Shown here: one piece after another, positions 6,591-15,600 of the stretch
Layout: the number at the start of each line of letters is the position of its first letter
How positions within the stretch are numbered: position 1 is the stretch's first letter
Source: Natrialbaceae archaeon Tc-Br11_E2g1
GTDB taxonomy: Archaea > Halobacteriota > Halobacteria > Halobacteriales > Natrialbaceae
DNA: 20,767 nucleotides
Reading direction: 5' to 3'
Assembly (NCBI GenBank): GCA_001564255.1
Contig: LKNC01000011.1
Span: forward strand, 1-20,767
Notes under the pieces: model-generated
What the model saw: only the letters and a program-made list of their open reading frames with translations
Told to the model about the DNA's origin: nothing
The model's database searches: none
Made by a program: the position numbers and the translations under genes

Positions 6591-6673
6591 CGAACCCCGG
6601 AGCCCGATTCACTTCGACCCCGGATCAGTCGGCGTGCCGAGTCTTCTTGTCCCCACGCGTCGCAGTCGATCCC
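6591..6673. other. Spacer before the cupin gene
   Basis: This short GC-rich stretch has no gene. CTTCTTG at 6643-6649 lies about 28 nt before ATG 6674 and could act as a weak T-rich promoter box for a leaderless message. Nothing else stands out. Confidence 0.4.
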
Positions 6674-7414
6674 ATGTCCTCCGGATACGCGACGGTCTCG
6701 ATCGACGACGTCGCCGACGGCCCGCCGGCACGGAACTCGTTTACGGACGCGCTCGGCTGTACGGAGACGACCGTCGACGGCCACCGACTCGCCGCCGCCG
6801 ACGGCGTCCCCCTCCCGCGGTCGCCCGAGACGCTCTGTGTCCCGATCGACGCGGACGGGCCGATCCGTCTCGTGGTCGACGGGGCGACGGTCGACGGGAC
6901 GGGGGAAGCCGGAGCCGTCGACTGTCCGCCATCGGGAGTCGCCCGTGTGCCGGCCGGCGTCGGCTGCCGGCTCCACGCGCCCGCGGGGGCTTCGGTCGTC
7001 GCCGTCGGCGCACCCGCCGAGCCCGCGCCCGGGGAGCGACCGACGGTCGTCGACCTCGAGGGGTGTTCGTTCCCCCAGCCGTCGACGTCGACGATCGGGA
7101 CGGCCCGGCTGACCGCCCCGCTCGGCGCCACGGGGATGAAAGTCAACGCCCGTATCCTCGAGGCCGGCGAACACGTTCCCTACCACACCGAGGGCGACCA
7201 GGAGGAGCTGTTCGTCCCCGTCCGCGGGCCGGCGACGATGCGGATCGACGGCGAGCGCGTCGAGACGCCGGTCGGGACGGTGACCCGCGTCGCGCCGCCG
7301 GTCCCCCGGAGCGCGGCCAACGAGGGCGACGAGGCGGCCCGCTGGCTGATGGTCGGGGCGCCGCCGACCGGCGATCCGGACGGCTGGGATCCCGGCGCCG
7401 TGATCCTGGAGTGA
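6674..7414 (+). CDS. Cupin-fold protein with two cupin-like halves
   Basis: The 246-aa protein has two similar beta-rich halves. The first (about 52-113) has the rhythm of a degenerate cupin: IRLVVDGATVDG, then VPAGVGCRLHAPAGASVVAVG. The second (about 155-230) is a clearer cupin_2: GEHVPYHTEGDQEELFVPVRG (split GEHVPYHTEG and DQEELFVPVRG), MRIDGERVETPVGTVTRVAPP and RWLMVGAPP. In the usual motif G-x5-H-x-H-x3,4-E-x6-G the first His is His171 and the second His position is Glu173, so metal binding may differ or be lost. The function is unknown. ATG 6674 is preferred over a TTG at 6647 that would add nine Pro/Arg-containing residues. It follows AOR on the same strand after 177 bp and might be co-regulated, but nothing shows that it acts with AOR. 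Confidence 0.8.
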   Translation: MSSGYATVSIDDVADGPPARNSFTDALGCTETTVDGHRLAAADGVPLPRSPETLCVPIDADGPIRLVVDGATVDGTGEAGAVDCPPSGVARVPAGVGCRLHAPAGASVVAVGAPAEPAPGERPTVVDLEGCSFPQPSTSTIGTARLTAPLGATGMKVNARILEAGEHVPYHTEGDQEELFVPVRGPATMRIDGERVETPVGTVTRVAPPVPRSAANEGDEAARWLMVGAPPTGDPDGWDPGAVILE

Positions 7415-7420
7415 CCGACC

Positions 7421-7524
7421 GGCGAACGCTCCCGGCCGAACCGTCCGATCGACGCTCCCGGCCGTGGAGTCACACCCAGCTCGCGGTCGAACCGTCCGAC
7501 CGACGCTCCCGTCCGAACCGTCAG
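7421..7524. repeat. Interspersed 26/51-bp repeats after the cupin gene
   Basis: A 27-bp element of the form GAACCGTCCGAYCGACGCTC, followed by CCGKCCG, occurs at 7438-7464 and 7489-7515, 51 bp apart. Its second half GCTCCCGGCCG also occurs at 7428-7438, 26 bp before the copy at 7454. GAACCGTC begins again at 7515. The elements begin about 10 bp after the cupin stop. Confidence 0.8.
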
Positions 7525-7568
7525 GCCGACGATCGGCATCCTCCGTCAGCCATCGAGAGTCGGCGCGG

Positions 7569-7578
7569 CGCTTTTGCC
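7569..7578 (+). promoter_or_regulatory. TATA-like box for the ABC exporter operon
   Basis: The stretch CGCTTTTGCC has four T centred near 7574, about 27 nt before ATG 7602, the spacing for a leaderless start. It resembles the box before nac (T5 followed by GCC). It supports starting the ATPase at 7602 rather than at upstream in-frame codons. Confidence 0.55.
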
Positions 7579-7601
7579 CGGGCGTCCCGTCACCCCGTCC
7601 G

Positions 7602-8369
7602 ATGGCAGAGTCCGCCAGTGCGGTCGCCCTCTCGGGAGTCCGACGGATCTACCACGTCGGCGAGCCGGTGTACGCCCTCGACGGCGTGGATCTGGAGATC
7701 CCGCGTGGCTCGTACACCGCGATCATGGGGCCGAGCGGCTCGGGGAAGTCGACGCTGATGAACCTCGTGGGCTGTCTCGACACCCCGACGGAGGGCGAGG
7801 TGGTCGTCGGCGGCCGCGAGGTCACCGGACTTGACGAGCGCGAACGGACCCGCCTGCGCGGTGAGGAGGTCGGCTTCGTCTTCCAGACGTTCAACCTCAT
7901 GCCCCGGCTCTCGGCGCTCGAGAACGTCGCGCTCCCCGGACTGTTCCGGGGCGAGGACCGGGCCACGCGCCGCGAGCGGGCCGCGGCACTGCTCGAGCGC
8001 GTCGGCCTCGCCGGACGCGGCGATCACCTCCCGAACGAGCTATCGGGCGGCCAGCGCCAGCGGGTCGCGATCGCCCGCGCGCTCGTGAACGACCCCGCGC
8101 TCTTGCTCGCCGACGAGCCGACCGGAAACCTCGACACCGACACCGGCCGGAACGTCCTCGACCTCTTCGACGAGCTCCACGCCGCGGGCAACACCGTCGT
8201 GATGGTGACCCACGAACCCCACGTCGCCGAGCGCGCCGAGCGGATCGTCCACCTGCTCGACGGCCGGATCGAGCGGATCGAGTCGGTCGACGCCGGGGAC
8301 GCCACCGGCACGGAGAGGGATGCCACCGACGCGGAGGGGGACGCCACCGGCACGGAGGGGAAGGACTGA
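7602..8369 (+). CDS. ABC transporter ATP-binding protein, MacB/LolD type
   Basis: This is the 255-aa nucleotide-binding subunit of a MacB/LolD-like exporter. It hydrolyses ATP on the cytoplasmic face and pairs with the next gene's permease. Visible motifs are Walker A GPSGSGKST (43-51), Q-loop FVFQTFNLMP (Gln95), signature LSGGQRQR (147-154), Walker B LLLADEP (167-173) and the switch His204 in VTHEPH. The phrase FNLMPRLSALENVALP is typical of this subfamily. The C-terminus has three 7-residue repeats (DATGTER, DATDAEG, DATGTEG, residues 233-253), an acidic tail not usual in the family. ATG 7602 matches the family N-terminus and a T-rich box 27 nt upstream. The stop shares one base with the permease start, so the two are one operon. 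The exported substrate is unknown. Confidence 0.93.
   Translation: MAESASAVALSGVRRIYHVGEPVYALDGVDLEIPRGSYTAIMGPSGSGKSTLMNLVGCLDTPTEGEVVVGGREVTGLDERERTRLRGEEVGFVFQTFNLMPRLSALENVALPGLFRGEDRATRRERAAALLERVGLAGRGDHLPNELSGGQRQRVAIARALVNDPALLLADEPTGNLDTDTGRNVLDLFDELHAAGNTVVMVTHEPHVAERAERIVHLLDGRIERIESVDAGDATGTERDATDAEGDATGTEGKD
8298..8360 (+). repeat. 21-bp coding tandem repeat at the 3' end of the ATPase gene
   Basis: Three copies of a 21-bp unit encode DATGTER, DATDAEG and DATGTEG. They sit in the last 24 codons, after the conserved ATPase fold has ended, so the duplication adds an acidic tail without harming the domain. Two codons and the stop follow. Confidence 0.85.
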
Positions 8370-9634
8370 TGCGGCCGGTCGAGTTCCTCCGGCTCTCCTG
8401 GCGATCGATCCGGGGTCACAGGCTCCGCTCGACGCTGACGACCCTCGGCGTGATCATCGGGGTCGCGGCCGTCATCGCCTTCGTCACCCTCGGTGCGAGC
8501 CTCCAGGCCGGCGTCGTCGGCGAGTTCAGTCCCGACGACGGGCGGAACGTCTACGGCTGGGCCGCCGACCCCGACGTCGAGGGCGGCCCCGCGGCGGGCG
8601 CCCAGCCGGTGTTCAGCGAGGCCGACCTCGAGGCCGTCGAGGAGCTCGAGGCCGTCGAGGCGGCCTACGGCTACGCGACGGTCGGGACCCAGGCGGTGAG
8701 TTACGACGGCGAGCAGGTGGCCCAGGGCGACGGGCTGGTCGCCTCCGGGCCGTCCTACGTGCGGGAGGAGCGACTCGCGGAGGGCCGACAGTTCGAGACG
8801 GGCGAACGGGAGGCGGTGATAAACCCCGCGGCGGCCGGCCGGTTCGAGGAGAACGTCTCCGTCGGCGACGAGCTCGAGGTCACGCTCCTCGGCGGGGCGA
8901 CGACGACAGTCGAGGTGGTCGGGATCACCGACACGAACGAGGGGCTGAGCCCGTTCGAGGGCTTCGAGTCCGCGCCGCGGATCTACGTGCCGACCGACCC
9001 CTACTACGCCGAACAGACCGACGGCCTGGGCATCGGCGGCGAGGGGGCCGGGGAGAGCGCCCGCTTTCTCGCGATCGTGATCGAGGCGGAGTCCGCCGAC
9101 GAGGAGGCGATCGACCGCGCCCGCGAGGCCGCCGTCGGCTACCTCGAGAGCGACGCCTCGGACGCCGGCGAGCTGATGGACGACGAGCTCGCCGTGACGA
9201 TGCAGACGAGCACCGAGCTCCTCGCCCAGCTCCAGGACGTCCTCGATCTCCTGCAGAACTTCGTCGTCGGCATCGCCGCCATCTCCCTGCTCGTGGGCTC
9301 GATCGGCATCGCGAACATCATGCTCGTCTCGGTGACCGAACGCACCCGCGAGATCGGGATCATGAAGGCCGTCGGCGCCCAGAACCGCGACGTACTCGGG
9401 CTGTTTCTGGCCGAGGCCGTGATACTCGGCGTCGTCGGCGCGATCTTCGGAACGGCCCTCGGGCTCGCCGCGGGCTATCTGGGCGCGTGGTACATCGATC
9501 TCCCGCTGGTCTATCCCTTAGAGTACGTCGCGCTCGCGATCGTCGTGGGCGTCCTCGTCGGCATCGCCTCCGGGCTCTACCCGGCGTGGCGGGCCGCGCG
9601 CACGGACCCGATCGACGCGCTCCGGTACGAGTGA
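8369..9634 (+). CDS. ABC transporter permease, MacB-type (FtsX domain)
   Basis: The 421-aa product has the four-helix MacB layout. The N-terminus FLRLSWRSIRGHRLRSTLTT leads into helix 1 (about 24-43, LGVIIGVAAVIAFVTLG). A large extracytoplasmic MacB-PCD-like domain follows (about 45-285). The FtsX domain has three helices at about 299-320 (VVGIAAISLLVGSIGIANIM), 344-371 and 385-405, and ends YPAWRAARTDPIDALRYE, a family hallmark. Conserved VTERTREIGIMKAVGA is present between helices 2 and 3. Such permeases use mechanotransmission to move substrates on the outer face of the membrane. In an archaeon with one membrane the substrate could be a lipoprotein, peptide or drug; this is open. Start overlaps the ATPase stop (TGATG). 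The stop is 8 bp from the stop of the convergent giant gene. Confidence 0.93.
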   Translation: MRPVEFLRLSWRSIRGHRLRSTLTTLGVIIGVAAVIAFVTLGASLQAGVVGEFSPDDGRNVYGWAADPDVEGGPAAGAQPVFSEADLEAVEELEAVEAAYGYATVGTQAVSYDGEQVAQGDGLVASGPSYVREERLAEGRQFETGEREAVINPAAAGRFEENVSVGDELEVTLLGGATTTVEVVGITDTNEGLSPFEGFESAPRIYVPTDPYYAEQTDGLGIGGEGAGESARFLAIVIEAESADEEAIDRAREAAVGYLESDASDAGELMDDELAVTMQTSTELLAQLQDVLDLLQNFVVGIAAISLLVGSIGIANIMLVSVTERTREIGIMKAVGAQNRDVLGLFLAEAVILGVVGAIFGTALGLAAGYLGAWYIDLPLVYPLEYVALAIVVGVLVGIASGLYPAWRAARTDPIDALRYE

Positions 9635-9642
9635 GCCGGCTC

Positions 9643-12600
9643 TCAGCGTCGGCGTGCGGCCAGCGAGGCGACGAACAACGCCGCGACGACGGCGACCGCC
9701 AGGTCGAAGCCGGGCTGTGCGTCCGCCGTGTCCTCGTGATCTTCAGTTCCCGCTCCATCTTCCTCCGGAGCGTCCTCGTCGTCTCCCGGAGCGTCCTCCG
9801 CCGGAACGTCTTCGTCGTCCGGAACGTCCGCGTCGTCCGCCGGCTCCTCGTCGACGGAGAAGCTCGTCGCGTAGCGCTCGACGTTCCCCGCGGTGTCGGC
9901 GACGGTCACGGCCGCCTCGTAGGACTGGCCCGGCTCGATCGCGAGGACGTGGGTGGCCTCTGTCGAGGTGATCTCCGTCCCGTCGCTCGCGGTGACGTCC
10001 TCGCCGTCGACCTCGAGCGTGATCGAGCCCACGTCGACGCCCGAGCGGTCGTCGTCGTACTCGAACCGAACGGTGGTCTCCTCTGTGTCCGCATCGAGCG
10101 TCGTCCCGTCGGCGGACGATCGATCGACGATCCGCGGTGGCTCCGTGTCGGGTACGAACGCGCCGTACGTCGAGAAGCCGGTGACTGAGGCCGTGACGAA
10201 CGGGTCGTCGTCGATCTGTGTGACCGTCGAGTCCGCAACAGGGTCCCAGGTTCCGCTCGCGTCGTCGTAATACTGCAACTCAACGTCATCGGCCGATGCA
10301 CCTGCTGGGAGCGTTGCTTCGTCGATCGCCATCGAGATGCTCGCACTTTCGACGGTGCCTTCGTCGAGATAGTAACTCAGCAGGTTGTCGAGGTCCGCAG
10401 TGATGAAGTTGACTCCCAGGTCGCCGTCATCGAGGTTCGCGTTAGCGGTCGTCTCCGAAAGCGAGAGGAACAGCTCCTGGGCAAGGAGTGCTTCGTCGGC
10501 GTCGTCTGCGACGTCGAATTCGATCGCCGTGCCGGTGTCGGCGAGTTCGATGACGCCATCGCCGAGCGTAAACCGGGTGTCGACGGTGGCCGACGCGGTG
10601 TCAGTTCCCTCGTTTCCGGCCCGGTCGGTTCCGACGCTCGTGATCTCGTAGGTTCCGGTCTCGCCGGTGGCGAACGAGCCCGTGAAGTGGGTGTCGCTGC
10701 CGCCGACACCGATCATCGCGACGGAGTCGCTCTCGGTCGAGTTATCAGGGCCGGTGAACACTCCTTTCACTTCTGGCGGGTCGACAAGCGGTTCGTTGCT
10801 TTCGACAACGACCGTTGCACTCTCGCCGTCAACGTCTTCGAGCGTTGCGGAGAGACGCGGCGAGTCACGGTTGATGACAAGCGGCCTCTCAGCGGTTGCC
10901 GACCCTGCGGTCCCGACCTCGTCGACGGCGATAACTGAAACTTCATACCGGCCGTCATCCTGGATGTCGGCAGGCGGCACCGTCAACGTCCACGTCGAGC
11001 CGCTCTCGTGGCTCGCCTCGAACGCGCGGACGTAGTTCGTTTCGAGTGAACTCACTAACACGTTGACTGTCTCGAGGTTGAGGTCGGCATCAATGTCGAC
11101 GGAGACAGATGCCTCGTCGCTCGCGTACACCTGTTCGGTTTCGGTGTCCGGGTCAAAGGCCTCGCCGTAGCCGTCAACCTCGACCGCCGAAAGCTCGACT
11201 GTCGGTTCGTCGACCGCAACCGTTCCGGCCGTTCGGTCACCCAATTCGAGGTCGTAGGTCCCAGCCTGCTCGGGAGTGTATGAGATGTTGAGTGCACCGA
11301 GATGGTAGAAGCCGGGCGACAGCGTCACTTCCTGGCTTCCAACGACCTCACTCTCACCGGTATCGGGATTCGTTGCCGTGAGTTCGATTTCCTCAGTCCC
11401 CTCGATATTCCCGGCTTGATGGATGCTCCCAACGACGTAGCTCTCCTCACCTGCAACCATCTCGACTCTGGAGTTGGAGGCCGCAATCACCTGAATATCC
11501 GATTCGGCGGCCTCGACTTCGATGGTGCCGGCGTTTCTGTCACCCAATTCAAGGTCGTAGGTGCCAGCTTCCTCTGGAGTGTACGAGATGTTGAGCGCAC
11601 CGAGATGGTAGAACCCGGGCGACAGCGTCACTTCCTGACTTCCGAAGACCTCACTCTCACCCGTGTCGGTGTTCGTTGCCGTGAGTTCGATTTCCTCAGT
11701 CCCCTCGATGTTCCCGGCCTGGTAGATACTGCCGACGACGTATGCTTGCTCACCCTCAACCAGCTCAAGCTCTGAGTTAGAGGCCGCAATCACCTGAATA
11801 TCCGATTCGGCGGGTTCAACCTCGATGGTACCGGCGTTTTGGTCACCTAACTCAAGCTCGTAGGTGCCTGCCTCCTCTGGGGCGAAGGTGACGTTGATCG
11901 CACCGAGGTGGTAGAAGCCGGCGCCGAGTGTCACTTCCTGACTCCCGACGACCTCGCTCTCACCAGTATCGGTGTTCGTCGCCGTGAGTTCGATTTCTTC
12001 AGTTCCCTCGACGTTACCGGCTTGATAGATGCTGCCGACCACGTAGCTCTCCTCGCCGGCGACCATCTCGACTCTGGAGTTCGAGGCCGCAATTACCTGA
12101 ATATCCGTTTCGGCGGGTTCCACCTCGATGGTGCCGGCGTTGCGGTCACCAAGGGTGAGGTCGTAGGTACCGGCCTCCTCGGGGACATACGAGATGTTGA
12201 GTGCGCCGAGGTGGTAGACGCCGGGCGACAGCGTGACCTCCTGGCTTCCGAGGACCGCTGTCTCGTTGGTGTCGGTGTTCGTCGCGGTGAGTTCGATCTC
12301 CTCGGTCTCCTCGACGTTGCCGTTCTGGTAGATACTGCCGACGACGTAGCTCTCCTCGCCGGCGACGAGTTCTATGTCCCCGGCCGAGGCCGCGATCACG
12401 GTGATGTCGGTGATCGCCTCCTCGACGGCGACCAGTCCGGCGTCCCGCTCGCCGAGTGTGAGGTCGTAGGTGCCGGCCTCGTCGAACTCGGCGGTGACGT
12501 TGATCGCACCGAGGTGGAATAAGCCGGCGTCGAGTGTGACCTCCTGGCTTCCGAGGACCTCGGTCTCGTTGGTATCGGTGTTCGTCGCGGTGAGTTCGAT

Positions 12601-15600
12601 CTCCTCGGTTCCCTCGTCGTCACCTTGGTTGTGTATCGATCCAACGACGTGCAGTTTCTCACCCGCGATCACCTCGACCTCGGAGGCGGAGGCGGCGATA
12701 ACTTGGATATCCGCATCTCTGGGCTCGACCTCGATAGTGCCGGCGTTTCGGTCGCCGAGTGTGAGGTCGTAGGTTCCCGCCCCGTCGAACGCGGCGGTGA
12801 CGTTGATCGCACCGAGGTGGTAGAACCCGGGCGACAGCGTCACTTCCTGGCTTCCGAGAACCTCGGTTTCATCGGTGTCTGTGTTGGTGGCAGTGAGGTC
12901 GATTTCCTCAGTTCCCTCGATATTACCGGCTTGATAGATGCTGCCGACCACGTGCAACTCTTCATCTTCGAGGACGTTGATCTCCGAAGGAGAGGCAGCG
13001 ATGACGTTGATGTCGGACTCAGCGGCCTCAACTTCGATAGTACCAGCATTTCTGTCACCTAACTTGAGGTCATACGTCCCAGCTTCCTCTGGACTGTACG
13101 AGATGTTGAGCGCACCGAGATGGTAGAACCCAGGTGACAGCGTCACTTCCTGGCTTCCAACGACCTCGCTCTCACCAGTGTCGGTGTTGGTGGCAGTGAG
13201 TTCGATTTCCTCAGTTCCCTCGATATTACCGGCTTGATGGATACTTCCCACGACGTACATCTCCTCGCCTGCGACGAGTTCAATCTCCGAACTGGAGGCC
13301 GCAATCACCTGAATATCCGATTCGGCGGCCTCGACTTCGATGGTGCCGGCATTTCCGTCACCCAATTCAAGGTCGTAGGTGCCAGCTTCCTCTGGAGTGT
13401 ACGAGATGTTGAGCGCACCGAGGTGGTAGAAGCCGGGCGACAGCGTCACTTCCTGGCTTCCAACGACCTCACTCTCACCGGTATCGGTGTTCGTTGCCGT
13501 GAGTTCGATTTCCTCAGTTCCCTCGATGTTCCCGGCTTGGTAGATACTGCCGACGACGTATGCTTGCTCACCCTCAACCAGCTCAAGCTCTGAGTTAGAG
13601 GCCGCAATCACCTGAATGTCCGATTCAGCGGCCTCGACTTCGATGGTGCCGACATTTCTGTCACCTAACTCGAGGTCGTAGGTGCCAGCCTCCTCTGGAG
13701 TGTACGAGATGTTGAGTGCACCAAGGTGATAGAAGCCGGCGCCGAGTGTCACTTCCTGACTCCCGACGACCTCGCTCTCACCAGTATCGATGTTCGTCGC
13801 TGTGAGTTCGATGTCTTCAGTTCCCTCGATAGTACCAGCCTGGTAGATGCTGCCGACAACGTACATCTCCTCGCCTTCGACGAGTTCAATATCCGAGGCG
13901 GAAGCCGCAATCACCTGGATATCGGAGTATGGGTTTGTGATGTGGACCGTGTCGACAACGAACCCGTTGAGGGTGATCGTCGCGTTCATCTCGTCTGCAT
14001 CGGCTGGCAAGTCGGCTTCCGTTGGCGTCCACTCGAATGCCACGCCACCGGGCGTTGCACCCGGACCGACTTCCACGGTCGTGCTGTCGACGACGTCGCC
14101 GTCGACGTTCAGGTCGACGTCGAAGGTGCCGATGCCGCCGTTGTTGAACAGATCACCGGTGACGGTGCTTGTCTCGCCGAGAAGGAGTGACGACTGGTTG
14201 ACGTCCGCACCGTAGATGACGATGTCGGCCGGCTCGGCCTGCATAACGGTAACCTCCCCAGCAGTCACGCCGTCGACGCTCAACTGGAACGCACCGGCGG
14301 TTTCGAACGTATGCGTGAACGTGACGTTCGTCGTCTCGTCCGCATCGAGGCCGACCGTCGTCGAATTGACCTCCTCGCCGTTGATTTCGAGCGGAACGGT
14401 CAGCTCACCGTCGTCGCCGACGTTCTCGACGGTCGCTTCGATCGTCGTCTCCTGGCCGACCTGGAGTTGGGTCTGCGTGACGGTCGCGTTGAGGACATCG
14501 AGTTCCGGTTCGGGGTCGGGAGACGGCGACGGTGATGGAGATGGCGACGGAGACGGCGTCGGCTCCTCCGCTGGCTCGACGGACAGTCCGATTAGGTCGA
14601 AGGCGTCTGCCTCGGCAGCCCCCGGTTCTCCCGAGGCGACGATGGCCGTTGTGCCGTCAAACGCACTCTCGGATTCGAAAGAGAAGCTCACCGTTTCCGT
14701 TTCCTCGGATCCGATGGTCACGGCTTTTGGCTCAGACTCGTACGGGAGATCATCGACCGTCGCTCCATTGGAGCCGCCGTTCACGGCGTTCGGTTCCATC
14801 TCGGACGGATCATCATCGAACGCCGTCTGGTCGAATACACCGAGGACCACTTGTTGCTCGATCTGGTCGTCGCCAGTGTTCGTGATGTCAGCAACGACGG
14901 TGATGTTCTCACCCTCGGTGACCTCGGTGACGCTTTCGGCCTCGTCGATCGTGACCGACACGTTCGACGGCGGCAAGAGGTCCCTCGGCGTCAGTTCGAT
15001 ATCTACGGTCTTCTGTTCGCCGACAGAGACCTCGACATCCTCAACCGTTCCCGACTCGGGAATTCCGGGGCCACCCTCCTCCGTTGCCGTGATGGTATAC
15101 GTTCCCGGTTCGACCTCTAGCTCGTACGCGCCATCAGGTCCGGTCATGTCGGTGTCGGCCTGTGAGCCATCCTCGTCGTTTGCCCTCACTATCGCACCCT
15201 GAACCGGATCTCCGGTCGACTCACTGGTGACGGTGCCGGTGATCGTTCCGAGGTCGTCCTCGCGTGTGAGTTCGACATCGATCTGTTCGGTTCCGTCGAT
15301 ATCCTGTCCATCGACAAACACCTGCTCAGGGATGTATCCCGACCGGGCGAAATCGAGCTGTGCCATCTCGTCCGGGACGGTGATCACGTACTCCCCGGTG
15401 GCGTCAGTCACCGCCGTATCGAACGGCTCGGATGGCCCTGTTACACTGGATTCGACCGAGACGCCCTCGATAGCGTCGCCGGTCACCGCGTTGGTCACCG
15501 TACCGGTCACGACCGGGAAGGCAGTCAGTTCGATCGTTCCTTGGTCGACCTGCTCACCCGAGCCGACCTCGACGTCCGTACCGCCTGCCTCGTCGAATCC

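Noticed and set aside
5285..7186. Minus-strand ORF of 633 aa opposite AOR and the cupin gene
   Set aside because: It is a shadow in GC-rich DNA. Both plus-strand genes have clear family motifs, while this frame has biased composition and matches no family.
8320..10188. Plus-strand ORF of 622 aa across the permease gene and the end of the giant gene
   Set aside because: It is Arg/Gly-rich out-of-frame translation of the MacB permease and then antisense to the giant gene.
14216..15202. Plus-strand ORF of 328 aa, Ser/Thr-rich, opposite the giant gene
   Set aside because: The Ser/Thr/Val composition is what antisense of acidic, Thr-rich surface-protein DNA gives. No start signal or family motif was seen.
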